Part shown: piece after piece, positions 47,252 through 55,690 of the stretch | Layout of the letters: each line of letters begins with the position of its first letter | Position numbering within the stretch: position 1 is the first letter of the stretch | NCBI RefSeq assembly: GCF_030295705.1 | Contig: NZ_AP027274.1 | Coordinates: forward strand, 620,001-684,000 | Direction of reading: 5' to 3' | DNA: 64,000 nucleotides | From: Polynucleobacter sp. TUM22923 | GTDB taxonomy: Bacteria > Pseudomonadota > Gammaproteobacteria > Burkholderiales > Burkholderiaceae | Notes under the pieces: model-generated | Databases searched by the model: none | The model's input: only the letters and a program-made list of their open reading frames with translations | Told to the model about the DNA's origin: nothing | Position numbers and translations under genes: made by a program

Positions 47252-48334
47252 ATGAACGCAAAGAAAATATTTAAGAATCCCAAAATCGCCGTCATCGCAG
47301 GTGATGGCATTGGAAAAGAAGTCATGCCAGAGGGCTTACGTGCTCTAGAGGCGGTGAATAAGAAATTTAATATTGGGATGCAGTTTGACCATTTTGATTT
47401 TGCTAGCTGTGACTACTATTTGAAGCACGGCAAAATGATGCCGGACGACTGGTTTGATACGCTGATGCAGTACGACGCTATTTTCTTTGGTGCCGTTGGT
47501 ATGCCCGACATCCTTCCGGATCACGTTTCCTTATGGGGCAGCTTAATTCAGTTCCGTCGCGGCTTCGATCAATACGTCAATTTACGTCCTGTACGACTGT
47601 TACCAGGCGTGCCATGTCCGTTGGCTAATCGTAAGCCAGGTGATATTGATTTCTTTGTAGTGCGTGAAAACACTGAAGGTGAATACTCTAGCGTTGGGGG
47701 AAAAATGTTCCCCGATACCGATCGTGAGTTTGTGATTCAGGAATCCATTTTTACTCGTCAAGGCGTTGATCGTATTTTGAGGTATGCCTATGATTTAGCG
47801 CAGAGTCGCCCTAAAAAACATTTAACCTCTGCGACCAAATCTAATGGCATTGCAATTACGATGCCTTACTGGGATGAGCGGGTTGAGACTATGGCTAAGC
47901 AGTTTCCACAGGTAAGAACTGATAAGTACCATATTGATATTTTGGCGGCGCATTTTGTAATGAACCCTGATCGGTTTGACGTTGTAGTGGCCAGTAACTT
48001 ATTTGGCGATATCCTGTCGGACTTAGGTCCAGCCTGTACTGGAACGATCGCGGTTGCCCCATCGGGAAGTATTAACCCAGAAGGTAAGTTCCCATCATTA
48101 TTTGAGCCTGTCCATGGATCTGCGCCTGATATTTACGGCAAGATGATTGCCAATCCGATTGGTCAGATCTGGAGTGGATCCATGATGCTGGACCACCTAG
48201 GCTACCCAGAGGCAGGACTGGCCATCTTTACTGCTATTGAAAAGGTTTTAGCGGAGGGTAAATTCTTAACCCCAGACTTAGGCGGTAGTGTTAAGACAGA
48301 TGATTTAGGTAAGGCCATTGCAGCAGCAATTTAA
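47252..48334 (+). CDS. ttuC: Tartrate dehydrogenase / decarboxylating malate dehydrogenase
   Basis: This 360-residue enzyme of the isocitrate/isopropylmalate dehydrogenase family has IAVIAGDGIGKEVMPEGL at the start. The loop FFGAVGMPDILPDHVSLWG distinguishes it from LeuB, and NLFGDILSDLGPAC is the metal/cofactor segment. It oxidises and decarboxylates D-malate or L-tartrate with NAD+. LeuB-type motifs around residue 90 are replaced by those of TtuC/YeaU. Which acid it prefers cannot be told. The neighbouring Bug protein could supply such a dicarboxylate, which is speculative. Confidence 0.88.
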   Translation: MNAKKIFKNPKIAVIAGDGIGKEVMPEGLRALEAVNKKFNIGMQFDHFDFASCDYYLKHGKMMPDDWFDTLMQYDAIFFGAVGMPDILPDHVSLWGSLIQFRRGFDQYVNLRPVRLLPGVPCPLANRKPGDIDFFVVRENTEGEYSSVGGKMFPDTDREFVIQESIFTRQGVDRILRYAYDLAQSRPKKHLTSATKSNGIAITMPYWDERVETMAKQFPQVRTDKYHIDILAAHFVMNPDRFDVVVASNLFGDILSDLGPACTGTIAVAPSGSINPEGKFPSLFEPVHGSAPDIYGKMIANPIGQIWSGSMMLDHLGYPEAGLAIFTAIEKVLAEGKFLTPDLGGSVKTDDLGKAIAAAI

Positions 48335-48346
48335 TGCCGGTAATCA

Positions 48347-49066
48347 CTAGTTGCTTCTAACTTCAACATTGAGAGGGCTCCAAACGGAGTCCTTTTTACT
48401 GGCCTTGGCAATCTCAGCTAGGATAGTTTCATGGAGCTGACAATCTTCCGTATTAGCCCTTATGAGCTTAAATGAGGAGGGCAGGGCCTTCATCTGCCCT
48501 GAGGCATCAGTACCCACCGTGTAATCAATCAGGTCAATAGAGAGGTCTTCTTGGCCTCGTGTCATTGCTACGTAGACTTCAGCTAGCAGTTGAGCATCTA
48601 GTAGCGCACCGTGTAGCGTTCGATGTTGATTGCTAATGGAGAAGCGTTCGCACAGCGCATCTAGTGAGTTTCGTTTTCCGGGAAACATTTGACGGGCATC
48701 GATTAAGGTGTCTGTTACCTTAGAAGCTAGACCTCTAAAAGTCGGCCGTTTTAATAAGGCAAATTCACTATCCAGGAATCCTAGGTCGAAGGGGGCGTTA
48801 TGGATAACAACCTCAGCCCCATCTACAAACTCGATCAATTCCTCCACGATGTTAGCGAAGATAGGTTTGTCTGATAAAAATTCGCGAGAGAGGCCATGAA
48901 CAGCATAGGCGCCAGCATCAATGTCTCGCTCAGGATTGATGTAGTAATGAAAAGTGCGCTCGGTGAGTTTGCGGCCAATCATTTCTACACAGCCAATTTC
49001 AATAATACGATCGCCAGTGGCGTGACTCAGTCCAGTTGTTTCAGTATCGAGGATAACTTGACGCAT
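48347..49066 (-). CDS. dnaQ: DNA polymerase III epsilon subunit (3'-5' proofreading exonuclease)
   Basis: This 239-residue protein has the full DEDDh exonuclease set: Asp7 and Glu9 in DTETTG, Asp94 in HNAPFDLGFLD, His152 and Asp157 in HGALLDAQLLAEVY. A C-terminal part (about 175-239) fits the tail that contacts the polymerase alpha subunit. It proofreads replication. Its ATG overlaps the stop of the RND permease gene by one base (TAATG), so it is translationally coupled to an efflux pump and would be the third gene of that operon. In E. coli it is divergent from rnhA; here it is not. Confidence 0.94.
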   Translation of the reverse strand: MRQVILDTETTGLSHATGDRIIEIGCVEMIGRKLTERTFHYYINPERDIDAGAYAVHGLSREFLSDKPIFANIVEELIEFVDGAEVVIHNAPFDLGFLDSEFALLKRPTFRGLASKVTDTLIDARQMFPGKRNSLDALCERFSISNQHRTLHGALLDAQLLAEVYVAMTRGQEDLSIDLIDYTVGTDASGQMKALPSSFKLIRANTEDCQLHETILAEIAKASKKDSVWSPLNVEVRSN

Positions 49067-52000
49067 TAGGTGCCTTCCAGTACAGATTGGGGGATTTCCA
49101 TTGGACCTTTACCGGCATATTTATCTAGGAAGAGATAAATCACTGGCGTAATAATGAGGGTAACAAATTGAGAGAGAATAAGGCCACCCGCCACACTGAT
49201 ACCCAATGGTTGACGAAGCTCTGCTCCGGCGCCTATTCCGAGGGCAATTGGTAGTGCACCCATTAACGCCGCAAAGGTTGTCATCATGATCGGGCGAAAA
49301 CGTAAAATACACGCCTCACGTATCGCTTTCTCAGGTGACATGCCTTGATTGCGTTGGGCATCTAAAGCAAAGTCGATCATTAAGATGGCATTCTTTTTGA
49401 CAATACCAATTAAAAGCAAAATACCGATAGATGCAATGATGGTTAGCTCAAATCCAAAGATGCGAAGTGCCAAAATAGCACCGATGGCGGCTGAAGGTAA
49501 GCCAGCCAAAATAGTCAGGGGATGAATGTAGCTCTCGTATAAAACACCCAGCAAAATATAAATCACTCCCAAGGCAGCAAAAATTAAAATGAGCTGACCA
49601 GATTGATTGCTCTTAAATACCGCAGCATCTCCACCATAGCTAGTGATAATAGAGGAGGGCAATTGGATCTCTTTTGTGTATGCCTCAATCTTTTCAGTAG
49701 CGTTACCTAAAAATACATCAGGAGCCAAATTAAACGAAAGTGTCACTGCTGGTATTTGACCCAGATGGTTGACAGCGGTAGGGCCCACAGATCGAGTGAA
49801 CGTAGCAACACTGGATAAAGGAATTAACTTATCAGTTGCGCGGCCACGAACGAATATCTTGTTGAGATCTGTTTCATACTGACGATCATCTTCTGCTGCT
49901 TCCAAAATAACATAGTAGGTATTGACCGGCGTATAGATTGTCGAGACTTGTTTTTCCCCGTAGGAGTTGTACAGCGCAGAGCGGATGTCGGTAATGGTAA
50001 TGCCGGCACTAGCAGCCTTTTCTCGGTCAATATTTACTTTTACATTAAGGCCTTTTAGCTGAGAATCGCTAGTGACATCACGGAAAATTGGATCGGAACG
50101 CATTTTCTGCATGAGCTTATCAGCCCACTCATTAACGCCCTCAAAGCCAACACTTTGTAATGTGAACTGGTAACGACTCTTACTACTACGTCCGCCTAGT
50201 TGTAAATTCTGAACAGGCCGCATATAGACCTGTAGACCCGGAATTTCTTTAAATTGATTGCGCAGGCCTTCCATTACCCTCGCCATTTTTTCTCTATCGG
50301 ATTTAGGCTTGAGAACGACAAATATTCTGCCGGTGTTACTGCCCGAGCTCGAACCTCCGCCAACAATAGAGATTGAGCTGGCTACGTTCGTATTTTTATT
50401 AACTATCTCAGCCGCTTGATCTTGCAGAACGCGCATAGCCTTGTAGGAAATATCTTCAGATGCCTCAGTAGTAACGGTAATCTGCCCAATGTCTTCTTCG
50501 GGAAAAAACCCTTTAGGACTATTGATGAATAAAACAACAGTAATAACGAAGGTAGATAAAGCGCCCCATAAAACAATCTTGCGATGTTTAAGTGCCAAAT
50601 CTAAATAATGAATATAAGCGCTAAGCATCCAATTAAAAAAGCGATCAAACAGTTTATTGATTGCATATTCTTTAACTACATGTCCGGGTTTGGGTAAGAA
50701 GCGGCTGCACAGCATTGGGACAACCGTGAGTGAAACCAAAGCAGAAACTAAAATAGATAAAGACACGATTACTGCAAATTCTCGAAACAGCAGGCCAATT
50801 GGGCCCGGTAAAAAGAAGAGGGGAATAAATACCGCTACCAATGAGATGGAAATGGAGATGATCGTAAAACCAACTTCTTTACTGCCCTTCAAAGATGCCT
50901 TGAGTGGATCCATGCCTTTCTCAATGTAGCGCATGATGTTTTCTAACACTACGATCGCATCATCGACAACCAATCCAACTGCTAACGTAATCCCTAGCAA
51001 TGAAATGTTGTTAAGGCTGTATCCCAAGAAGTAAAGCAAAAAGAAAGCGCCAATTAAGGAGATGGGCAAGCTGATAGAGGGAATGATTGTCGCGGCGATA
51101 TTTTTCAGGAATAAAAAGATCACTAGCACTACTAACAAAACAGTTAAGGCCAGCGTTAAATTAACGTCATGTATAGCCTCAATAATTGAGAGAGAACGAT
51201 CATTGGCTAGCTGCAGTTGCACTGACTCAGGCATTTGCTTTTGCAGTTGTGGCAACAGTTCTTTTACAGATTTCACAACATCAACCGTATTCGCATTGGG
51301 TTGGCGTAAGACCGCGATTGCAATGGATCGTTCGCCATTAACTGTGGCTAGAGTTTTAATGTCCTCGTAGCTCTCAATGACTTCAGCAACATCCTTAAGG
51401 TAGATTGGCAAACCATTTTTCTGGCTCACAATGAGATTACCAAATTCCTCGGGCTTTACTAATTGCGGATTCGCATAAATCGTAATCGATTGACGAGGCC
51501 CATCAAGAACGCCTACTGGGCTATTGGAGTTGGCTTTATTGATTGCAGTAGCCAAGTCATCCATCGTGAGATTGCGATTGCCTAAGGCATCTGGACGAAC
51601 TCTGACTCGAACAGCGTAGCGCTTAGCTCCATAGACAACTACTTGGGCAACGCCGCTAATGGTTGATAAGTTTGGAGAGAGTAGATTTTCTGCATAAGCA
51701 TTTAAATCAGAAAGACTAATGGAGGGGGACTGCATTCGCACAACCAGGATGGGTGTGTCGGCCGGATTGACCTTGCGATAAGACGGTGGCACGGTCATTT
51801 CAATTGGTAAACGCTTCTGCGCGCGGAGCAACGCTGCTTGAACATCTACAGCAGCCTTATCAATATCGCGATCATTGTTAAATTCCAAGGTAATGCTGGT
51901 GCTGCCAAGAGAGTTGGTAGAGCTAATGACCTTTACGCCATCGATTGTTGAGAACTCTTTCTCCAGGGGCAACGCTACTGCAGAGGCCATATTCTCCGGT

Positions 52001-52164
52001 GAGGCGCCTGGTAGTGAAGCGCTAACAGAGATAACAGGCGTATTAAAGCTGGGTAGGGCGGCAACGGGAATGTTTAAATAGGCTATCCCTCCAGCGATAA
52101 CAGTTGCTACAGAGAGCAATACCGTCATTACCGGACGGCGAATGCATAGCTCAGATAAGTTCAT
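49066..52164 (-). CDS. RND efflux pump, inner-membrane transporter (HAE1 type)
   Basis: This 1032-residue transporter has the twelve-helix RND layout. The first helix is followed by a large periplasmic porter domain (about 35-340). Helices 2-7 include LAVGLVVDDAIVVLENIMRY with the paired aspartates for proton relay. A second porter domain follows, then the last helices (GIVKKNAILMIDFAL). The ends MNLSELCIRRPVMTVLLS and DKYAGKGPM are typical of the AcrB/MexB-like drug-export branch. The start overlaps the adaptor gene stop (ATGA) and the stop overlaps dnaQ. No outer-membrane factor is in this operon. Confidence 0.95.
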   Translation of the reverse strand: MNLSELCIRRPVMTVLLSVATVIAGGIAYLNIPVAALPSFNTPVISVSASLPGASPENMASAVALPLEKEFSTIDGVKVISSTNSLGSTSITLEFNNDRDIDKAAVDVQAALLRAQKRLPIEMTVPPSYRKVNPADTPILVVRMQSPSISLSDLNAYAENLLSPNLSTISGVAQVVVYGAKRYAVRVRVRPDALGNRNLTMDDLATAINKANSNSPVGVLDGPRQSITIYANPQLVKPEEFGNLIVSQKNGLPIYLKDVAEVIESYEDIKTLATVNGERSIAIAVLRQPNANTVDVVKSVKELLPQLQKQMPESVQLQLANDRSLSIIEAIHDVNLTLALTVLLVVLVIFLFLKNIAATIIPSISLPISLIGAFFLLYFLGYSLNNISLLGITLAVGLVVDDAIVVLENIMRYIEKGMDPLKASLKGSKEVGFTIISISISLVAVFIPLFFLPGPIGLLFREFAVIVSLSILVSALVSLTVVPMLCSRFLPKPGHVVKEYAINKLFDRFFNWMLSAYIHYLDLALKHRKIVLWGALSTFVITVVLFINSPKGFFPEEDIGQITVTTEASEDISYKAMRVLQDQAAEIVNKNTNVASSISIVGGGSSSGSNTGRIFVVLKPKSDREKMARVMEGLRNQFKEIPGLQVYMRPVQNLQLGGRSSKSRYQFTLQSVGFEGVNEWADKLMQKMRSDPIFRDVTSDSQLKGLNVKVNIDREKAASAGITITDIRSALYNSYGEKQVSTIYTPVNTYYVILEAAEDDRQYETDLNKIFVRGRATDKLIPLSSVATFTRSVGPTAVNHLGQIPAVTLSFNLAPDVFLGNATEKIEAYTKEIQLPSSIITSYGGDAAVFKSNQSGQLILIFAALGVIYILLGVLYESYIHPLTILAGLPSAAIGAILALRIFGFELTIIASIGILLLIGIVKKNAILMIDFALDAQRNQGMSPEKAIREACILRFRPIMMTTFAALMGALPIALGIGAGAELRQPLGISVAGGLILSQFVTLIITPVIYLFLDKYAGKGPMEIPQSVLEGT

Positions 52165-53483
52165 TTCTTGTCAGTAGCCGAAGGGGGTGTTGTTGGAGTA
52201 ACTTTCTTTTGCTCAGCAGACTTGGCCTCTTTTACCTTGCTACCAGGGCGTAAGTTTTGTTTACCTTCAACAACCACTCTATCGCCCGGCTCAATACCAG
52301 TGATGACGGACGTACCTTGATACTCATAAATTACTTTAATTAGTTTTGAGCTAGCTTTTCCATCTCCATCTACTATGTAAACTAGCCTACCCCGAGGATT
52401 GATGACAATCGCTTGGGAAGGTATTGCAAGCACTCCTTGCAAATTATTGGCTACCAGAGAGACGCGTGCAAATTGCCCTGGCAGCAGAGTCATCGCTTCG
52501 TTCGGTATCTGTGCCTTTACCCTTACAGCGGCAATGGATGGATCCACTTGATTATCGATAACCAACACCTTTCCTTCAAATACTCTTTTACTGCCTTCGC
52601 CCACCGTCACTTTTACTGTTAGGGGCTCACCATCTAATTGATTCTCCAATAACACCGGGATATCTTTTTCTGGAATCACAAACTGCACATTAATAGGATT
52701 CAATTGGGTGATGGTGACCATCGAGCCCACACTAGAGGTAGCGGTTGAGCTAGTGGCCGTAGTAACTACGTTGCTAGCCTGCACCAATGAACCGGGAAAC
52801 ACATTGATGATGCCTGCACGCCCATTAATCGGTGATCGTATGGAATCGAAAGAGAGTTGAACTTGGGCAGAGCGAGCGGCAGATTGTGCCGCCTTAGCGT
52901 TGGCAAAAGAGGTTTCAAGACCCGCCTTTGAAATAAAGTTTTTGGCAACCAATTCTTTGGCACGCAAATACTGGCTTTGGGCGTCATCTGCCAAAGCGCT
53001 TAGCCTGTCAAAGTTTGCTTTATTGTTACGATCATCTAGGGTGAATAAGAGTTGACCCTGCTTCACTTCCTCTCCATCTTTTATATGGATTTTGCTGACG
53101 GTATTTGTCACCATCGGACGAATATCAACAATGCTGTTAGAAACAATCGTGCCAGTGGCCTCAATGATGAGTGGGATATCTTTTTTATCTACCACCATCG
53201 TAGTAACAGTAACCGGGCCGCCTACTTTTGTAGATGCTGGGAAGAAATAGTTGTATGTTTTTGAACCAGCATACAAAATAATGACTAGAAAGAAGATTCT
53301 CCACTTGTACTTGAGCGTAAATGCTTTGGCTGTTGCGTAGTCAATATTGCTCACTTTTGAGAGCCAGGGAGAAATGGTGGGTGAGGCTTTTTGCCAGAGC
53401 TTGCAAAGGCGGGCTTTGAGTTTATCTCTGAGGGCGGGGATCTTGGCTACAGCCTTGTCGAGTGTGGATTCAATTTTTGACAC
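52161..53483 (-). CDS. RND efflux pump, periplasmic adaptor subunit
   Basis: This 440-residue membrane fusion protein has a long N-terminal cytoplasmic stretch of about 55 residues (unusual for the family) and one transmembrane helix (about 58-78). The alpha-hairpin and lipoyl core DGEEVKQGQLLFTLDDRNNKANFDRL follow (split by turns), then IRSPINGRAGIINVFPG, a beta-barrel and a membrane-proximal domain (VVEGKQNLRPGSKV). It starts at GTG and precedes the permease with an ATGA overlap. It connects the RND transporter to an outer-membrane duct encoded elsewhere; the NodT-type gene at 15587 is one candidate. Confidence 0.92.
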   Translation of the reverse strand: MSKIESTLDKAVAKIPALRDKLKARLCKLWQKASPTISPWLSKVSNIDYATAKAFTLKYKWRIFFLVIILYAGSKTYNYFFPASTKVGGPVTVTTMVVDKKDIPLIIEATGTIVSNSIVDIRPMVTNTVSKIHIKDGEEVKQGQLLFTLDDRNNKANFDRLSALADDAQSQYLRAKELVAKNFISKAGLETSFANAKAAQSAARSAQVQLSFDSIRSPINGRAGIINVFPGSLVQASNVVTTATSSTATSSVGSMVTITQLNPINVQFVIPEKDIPVLLENQLDGEPLTVKVTVGEGSKRVFEGKVLVIDNQVDPSIAAVRVKAQIPNEAMTLLPGQFARVSLVANNLQGVLAIPSQAIVINPRGRLVYIVDGDGKASSKLIKVIYEYQGTSVITGIEPGDRVVVEGKQNLRPGSKVKEAKSAEQKKVTPTTPPSATDKK

Positions 53484-53599
53484 GGTCTCGGCGCTTTTCT
53501 ATGTTTTATATGGGTTTGATAGGCAATTCTTCGCCTCAATACAGCTCAACTATTCTCTCACAAGCTAGCAAAATGTGAGTTCGACAAGGCTTGATTCAA

Positions 53600-54055
53600 T
53601 CAAACGAGAAATTCCTCTACACCCCGGTTTGCTAGTAGATCTGCGAGCTCATTTCCAGGGTGGCCATCATGACCGCGTACCCAGTGCCAAGAAATCTCGT
53701 GATCCGGCAGTAGGGCATCTAATTCTTGCCATAAATCACCGTTTTTAACGGGAGCCTTACTAGCAGTCTTCCAACCCCTTTTTTTCCATCCTTCAAGCCA
53801 TTCTGTAACTCCTTTTTGCACATACTGGGAGTCGGTCCAGAGCTCTACGGAGCTTCTCTGTTTGAGGGCTTTGAGCGCATGAATCACAGCGCTAATCTCC
53901 ATACGATTGTTGGTGGTGTGCTTTGTGCCGCCGTGAATGTGCTTTTCATGGTCGCCAGAGCGCAAAACTGCCCCCCAGCCACCAGGCCCAGGATTGCCTT
54001 TGCAGGCGCCATCGGTGTAAATCACGATATGGGGAAAGTTAGAGGAATTGGGCAT
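53600..54055 (-). CDS. rnhA: Ribonuclease HI
   Basis: This 151-residue enzyme cuts RNA in RNA/DNA hybrids. All catalytic acids are present: Asp15 in [14 protein letters not shown], Glu53 in [11 protein letters not shown], Asp75 in ELWTDSQYV and Asp139 in GNELAD, with His129 in RGHDGHPG. The length matches E. coli RNase HI. It follows the methyltransferase gene by nine bases on the same strand. A tight palindrome TTGAT-TCA-ATCAA overlaps its stop, but there is no T tract. Confidence 0.97.
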   Translation of the reverse strand: MPNSSNFPHIVIYTDGACKGNPGPGGWGAVLRSGDHEKHIHGGTKHTTNNRMEISAVIHALKALKQRSSVELWTDSQYVQKGVTEWLEGWKKRGWKTASKAPVKNGDLWQELDALLPDHEISWHWVRGHDGHPGNELADLLANRGVEEFLV

Positions 54056-54064
54056 AGCGTTCTG

Positions 54065-54874
54065 TCACTTGGTCTTAGGGGTTTTGAGGTTTTGGCGGGT
54101 CTCTGATACTGGACTGAGTTGCCCGAGCACCGGAATACGTTTGTTCTGGACGCGACCAATCAGCCTGATTCCAGGTTGGCGCTTAATGGCAGAAACCAGA
54201 AACACGGCACCAAAAATAGGCCACCATCGGTTACCCATGGGCTCTAAAAAATCCATTCTAGCCATGCCAGGCTCACTACTGAGCGGGAACTTGTAGCACC
54301 CAAAATGGCCTCGATCCAGCGAAAAGTTGAGCAACTGTAACCAGTCTTTAATTCGAATCAGGCTAATAAATTGCCCATCTCGGGGCAGGTAGGGTGAGCC
54401 AACTAAGCGGCTAAGATACTGGCGTGCGCCCCAAAGGCTGGCTGGATTAAATCCAGAAATAAGCAATCGACCTTCTGGACGCAAGACGCGCTCTGCCTCA
54501 CGCAAGATTTGATGGGGATCGACTGCAAACTCTAGTGCATGGGGTAATACTAATAAATCAATGCTTTCAGAGGCGAAGGGAAGTTCATTGGCGCTCCCTT
54601 CGATTTGGTGGCCATGAAAGCCATCGATCTGCTGTTGACCGTCTTTTGCATCAAGTAGAAAAGCTTGGAGCGGCATTCGGTTCTCTGCCAAGGTATTCAT
54701 TTGGGGTAAGCCGATCTGTACCGCATGAAATCCAAAGACATCAGCCACAATGCGATCAACGCACGCCTGCTCCCAAGCAAGCACATATCTGCCGGGCGGA
54801 GACTGTAGCCACTTTTCCCATGAACTCCAGGGTGGTGCAGGCTTCTGATAGGGGGTTTGTGGGGTTGGTATCAT
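54065..54874 (-). CDS. Class I SAM-dependent methyltransferase-like protein (YafS position)
   Basis: This 269-residue protein lies between gloB and rnhA, exactly where E. coli has yafS. The methyltransferase fold is suggested by NELPFASESIDLLVLPHALEFAVDPHQILREAERVLRPEGRLLISGFNP, the post-I and motif III-V region (broken here by conserved residues). The usual glycine-rich SAM motif I (near residues 45-55) is degenerate: GFHAVQIGLPQMN stands in its place. Activity is therefore uncertain. It is divergent from gloB with only 24 bases between the starts, so each promoter must lie within the other gene or the overlap. Confidence 0.8.
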   Translation of the reverse strand: MIPTPQTPYQKPAPPWSSWEKWLQSPPGRYVLAWEQACVDRIVADVFGFHAVQIGLPQMNTLAENRMPLQAFLLDAKDGQQQIDGFHGHQIEGSANELPFASESIDLLVLPHALEFAVDPHQILREAERVLRPEGRLLISGFNPASLWGARQYLSRLVGSPYLPRDGQFISLIRIKDWLQLLNFSLDRGHFGCYKFPLSSEPGMARMDFLEPMGNRWWPIFGAVFLVSAIKRQPGIRLIGRVQNKRIPVLGQLSPVSETRQNLKTPKTK

Positions 54875-54898
54875 GGTCGTATGGTGAAGAATACTTTA

Positions 54899-55690
54899 AT
54901 GCAGGTTTGGCCGATACCGGCTTTTGATGACAATTACCTCTGGTGCATCCATGACGGCCAGTCTGCACTGATTGTGGATCCAGGCGATGCCACCCCGGTG
55001 TTGCAGTATTTGTCCGACCACAAGCTGACCTTGACGGGCATCTTAATTACCCACCACCATGCGGACCACACCGGAGGCATATTAGCCTTACTGGATGCCT
55101 TAGGCTCCCATATTCCGGTATACGGACCGGCGCATATTGATATTCCCGGTCGCACTCAGGCCATGATGGAGGGTGACCAATTAAGCATCACAGCTCCCAG
55201 CATCCACTTTAAGGTTTTTGAGGTGCCAGGTCATACTTTGACCCATATCGCTTACTTTGCGAACATGCAGGCTAATTTAGAAGAGCCCATGCTGTTTTGC
55301 GGCGACACCTTATTTGCCTCAGGTTGCGGCCGACTGTTTGAAGGTACGCCCACACAAATGAGTCAATCTTTAGCAAAGTTTAGCGTCTTGCCAAAAAATA
55401 CTTTGGTGTACTGCACCCATGAATACACCTTGTTCAATATTCGTTTTGCCTTAGCTGTAGAGCCTAACAATGCCAACCTGATCAACTGGGCTGACACTGC
55501 GAGCAAACTTCGTGAGCAACAGCTACCCACCTTGCCAACGACGATTGGACAAGAGTTGCAAGTTAATCCATTCATGCGCTGTGATCAAGCGGAGGTCATA
55601 GACTCTGCGTTACGCATCTCGGGAGAAAAATCTTTGCCATCACCAGCTCACGTTTTAGCAGTGATTCGAGCTTGGAAGGATCGATTTTGA
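54899..55690 (+). CDS. gloB: Hydroxyacylglutathione hydrolase (glyoxalase II)
   Basis: This 263-residue metallo-beta-lactamase-fold enzyme hydrolyses S-lactoylglutathione to lactate and glutathione, finishing methylglyoxal detoxification. The metal motif THHHADH is at residues 51-57, and further ligands lie in PGHT, FCGDTLFASGCGRLFEGT (split) and YCTHEYT. The C-terminal domain carries the glutathione-binding PFMRCDQ. I chose ATG 54899 because homologues begin at MQVWPIPAFDDNYLW; an ATG at 54881 adds six residues. Its stop overlaps the mltD start by one base (TGATG). Confidence 0.93.
   Translation: MQVWPIPAFDDNYLWCIHDGQSALIVDPGDATPVLQYLSDHKLTLTGILITHHHADHTGGILALLDALGSHIPVYGPAHIDIPGRTQAMMEGDQLSITAPSIHFKVFEVPGHTLTHIAYFANMQANLEEPMLFCGDTLFASGCGRLFEGTPTQMSQSLAKFSVLPKNTLVYCTHEYTLFNIRFALAVEPNNANLINWADTASKLREQQLPTLPTTIGQELQVNPFMRCDQAEVIDSALRISGEKSLPSPAHVLAVIRAWKDRF

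Noticed and set aside
53591..53603. Palindrome TTGAT-TCA-ATCAA as an rnhA terminator
   Set aside because: No T tract follows on the minus strand, and half of it is coding.
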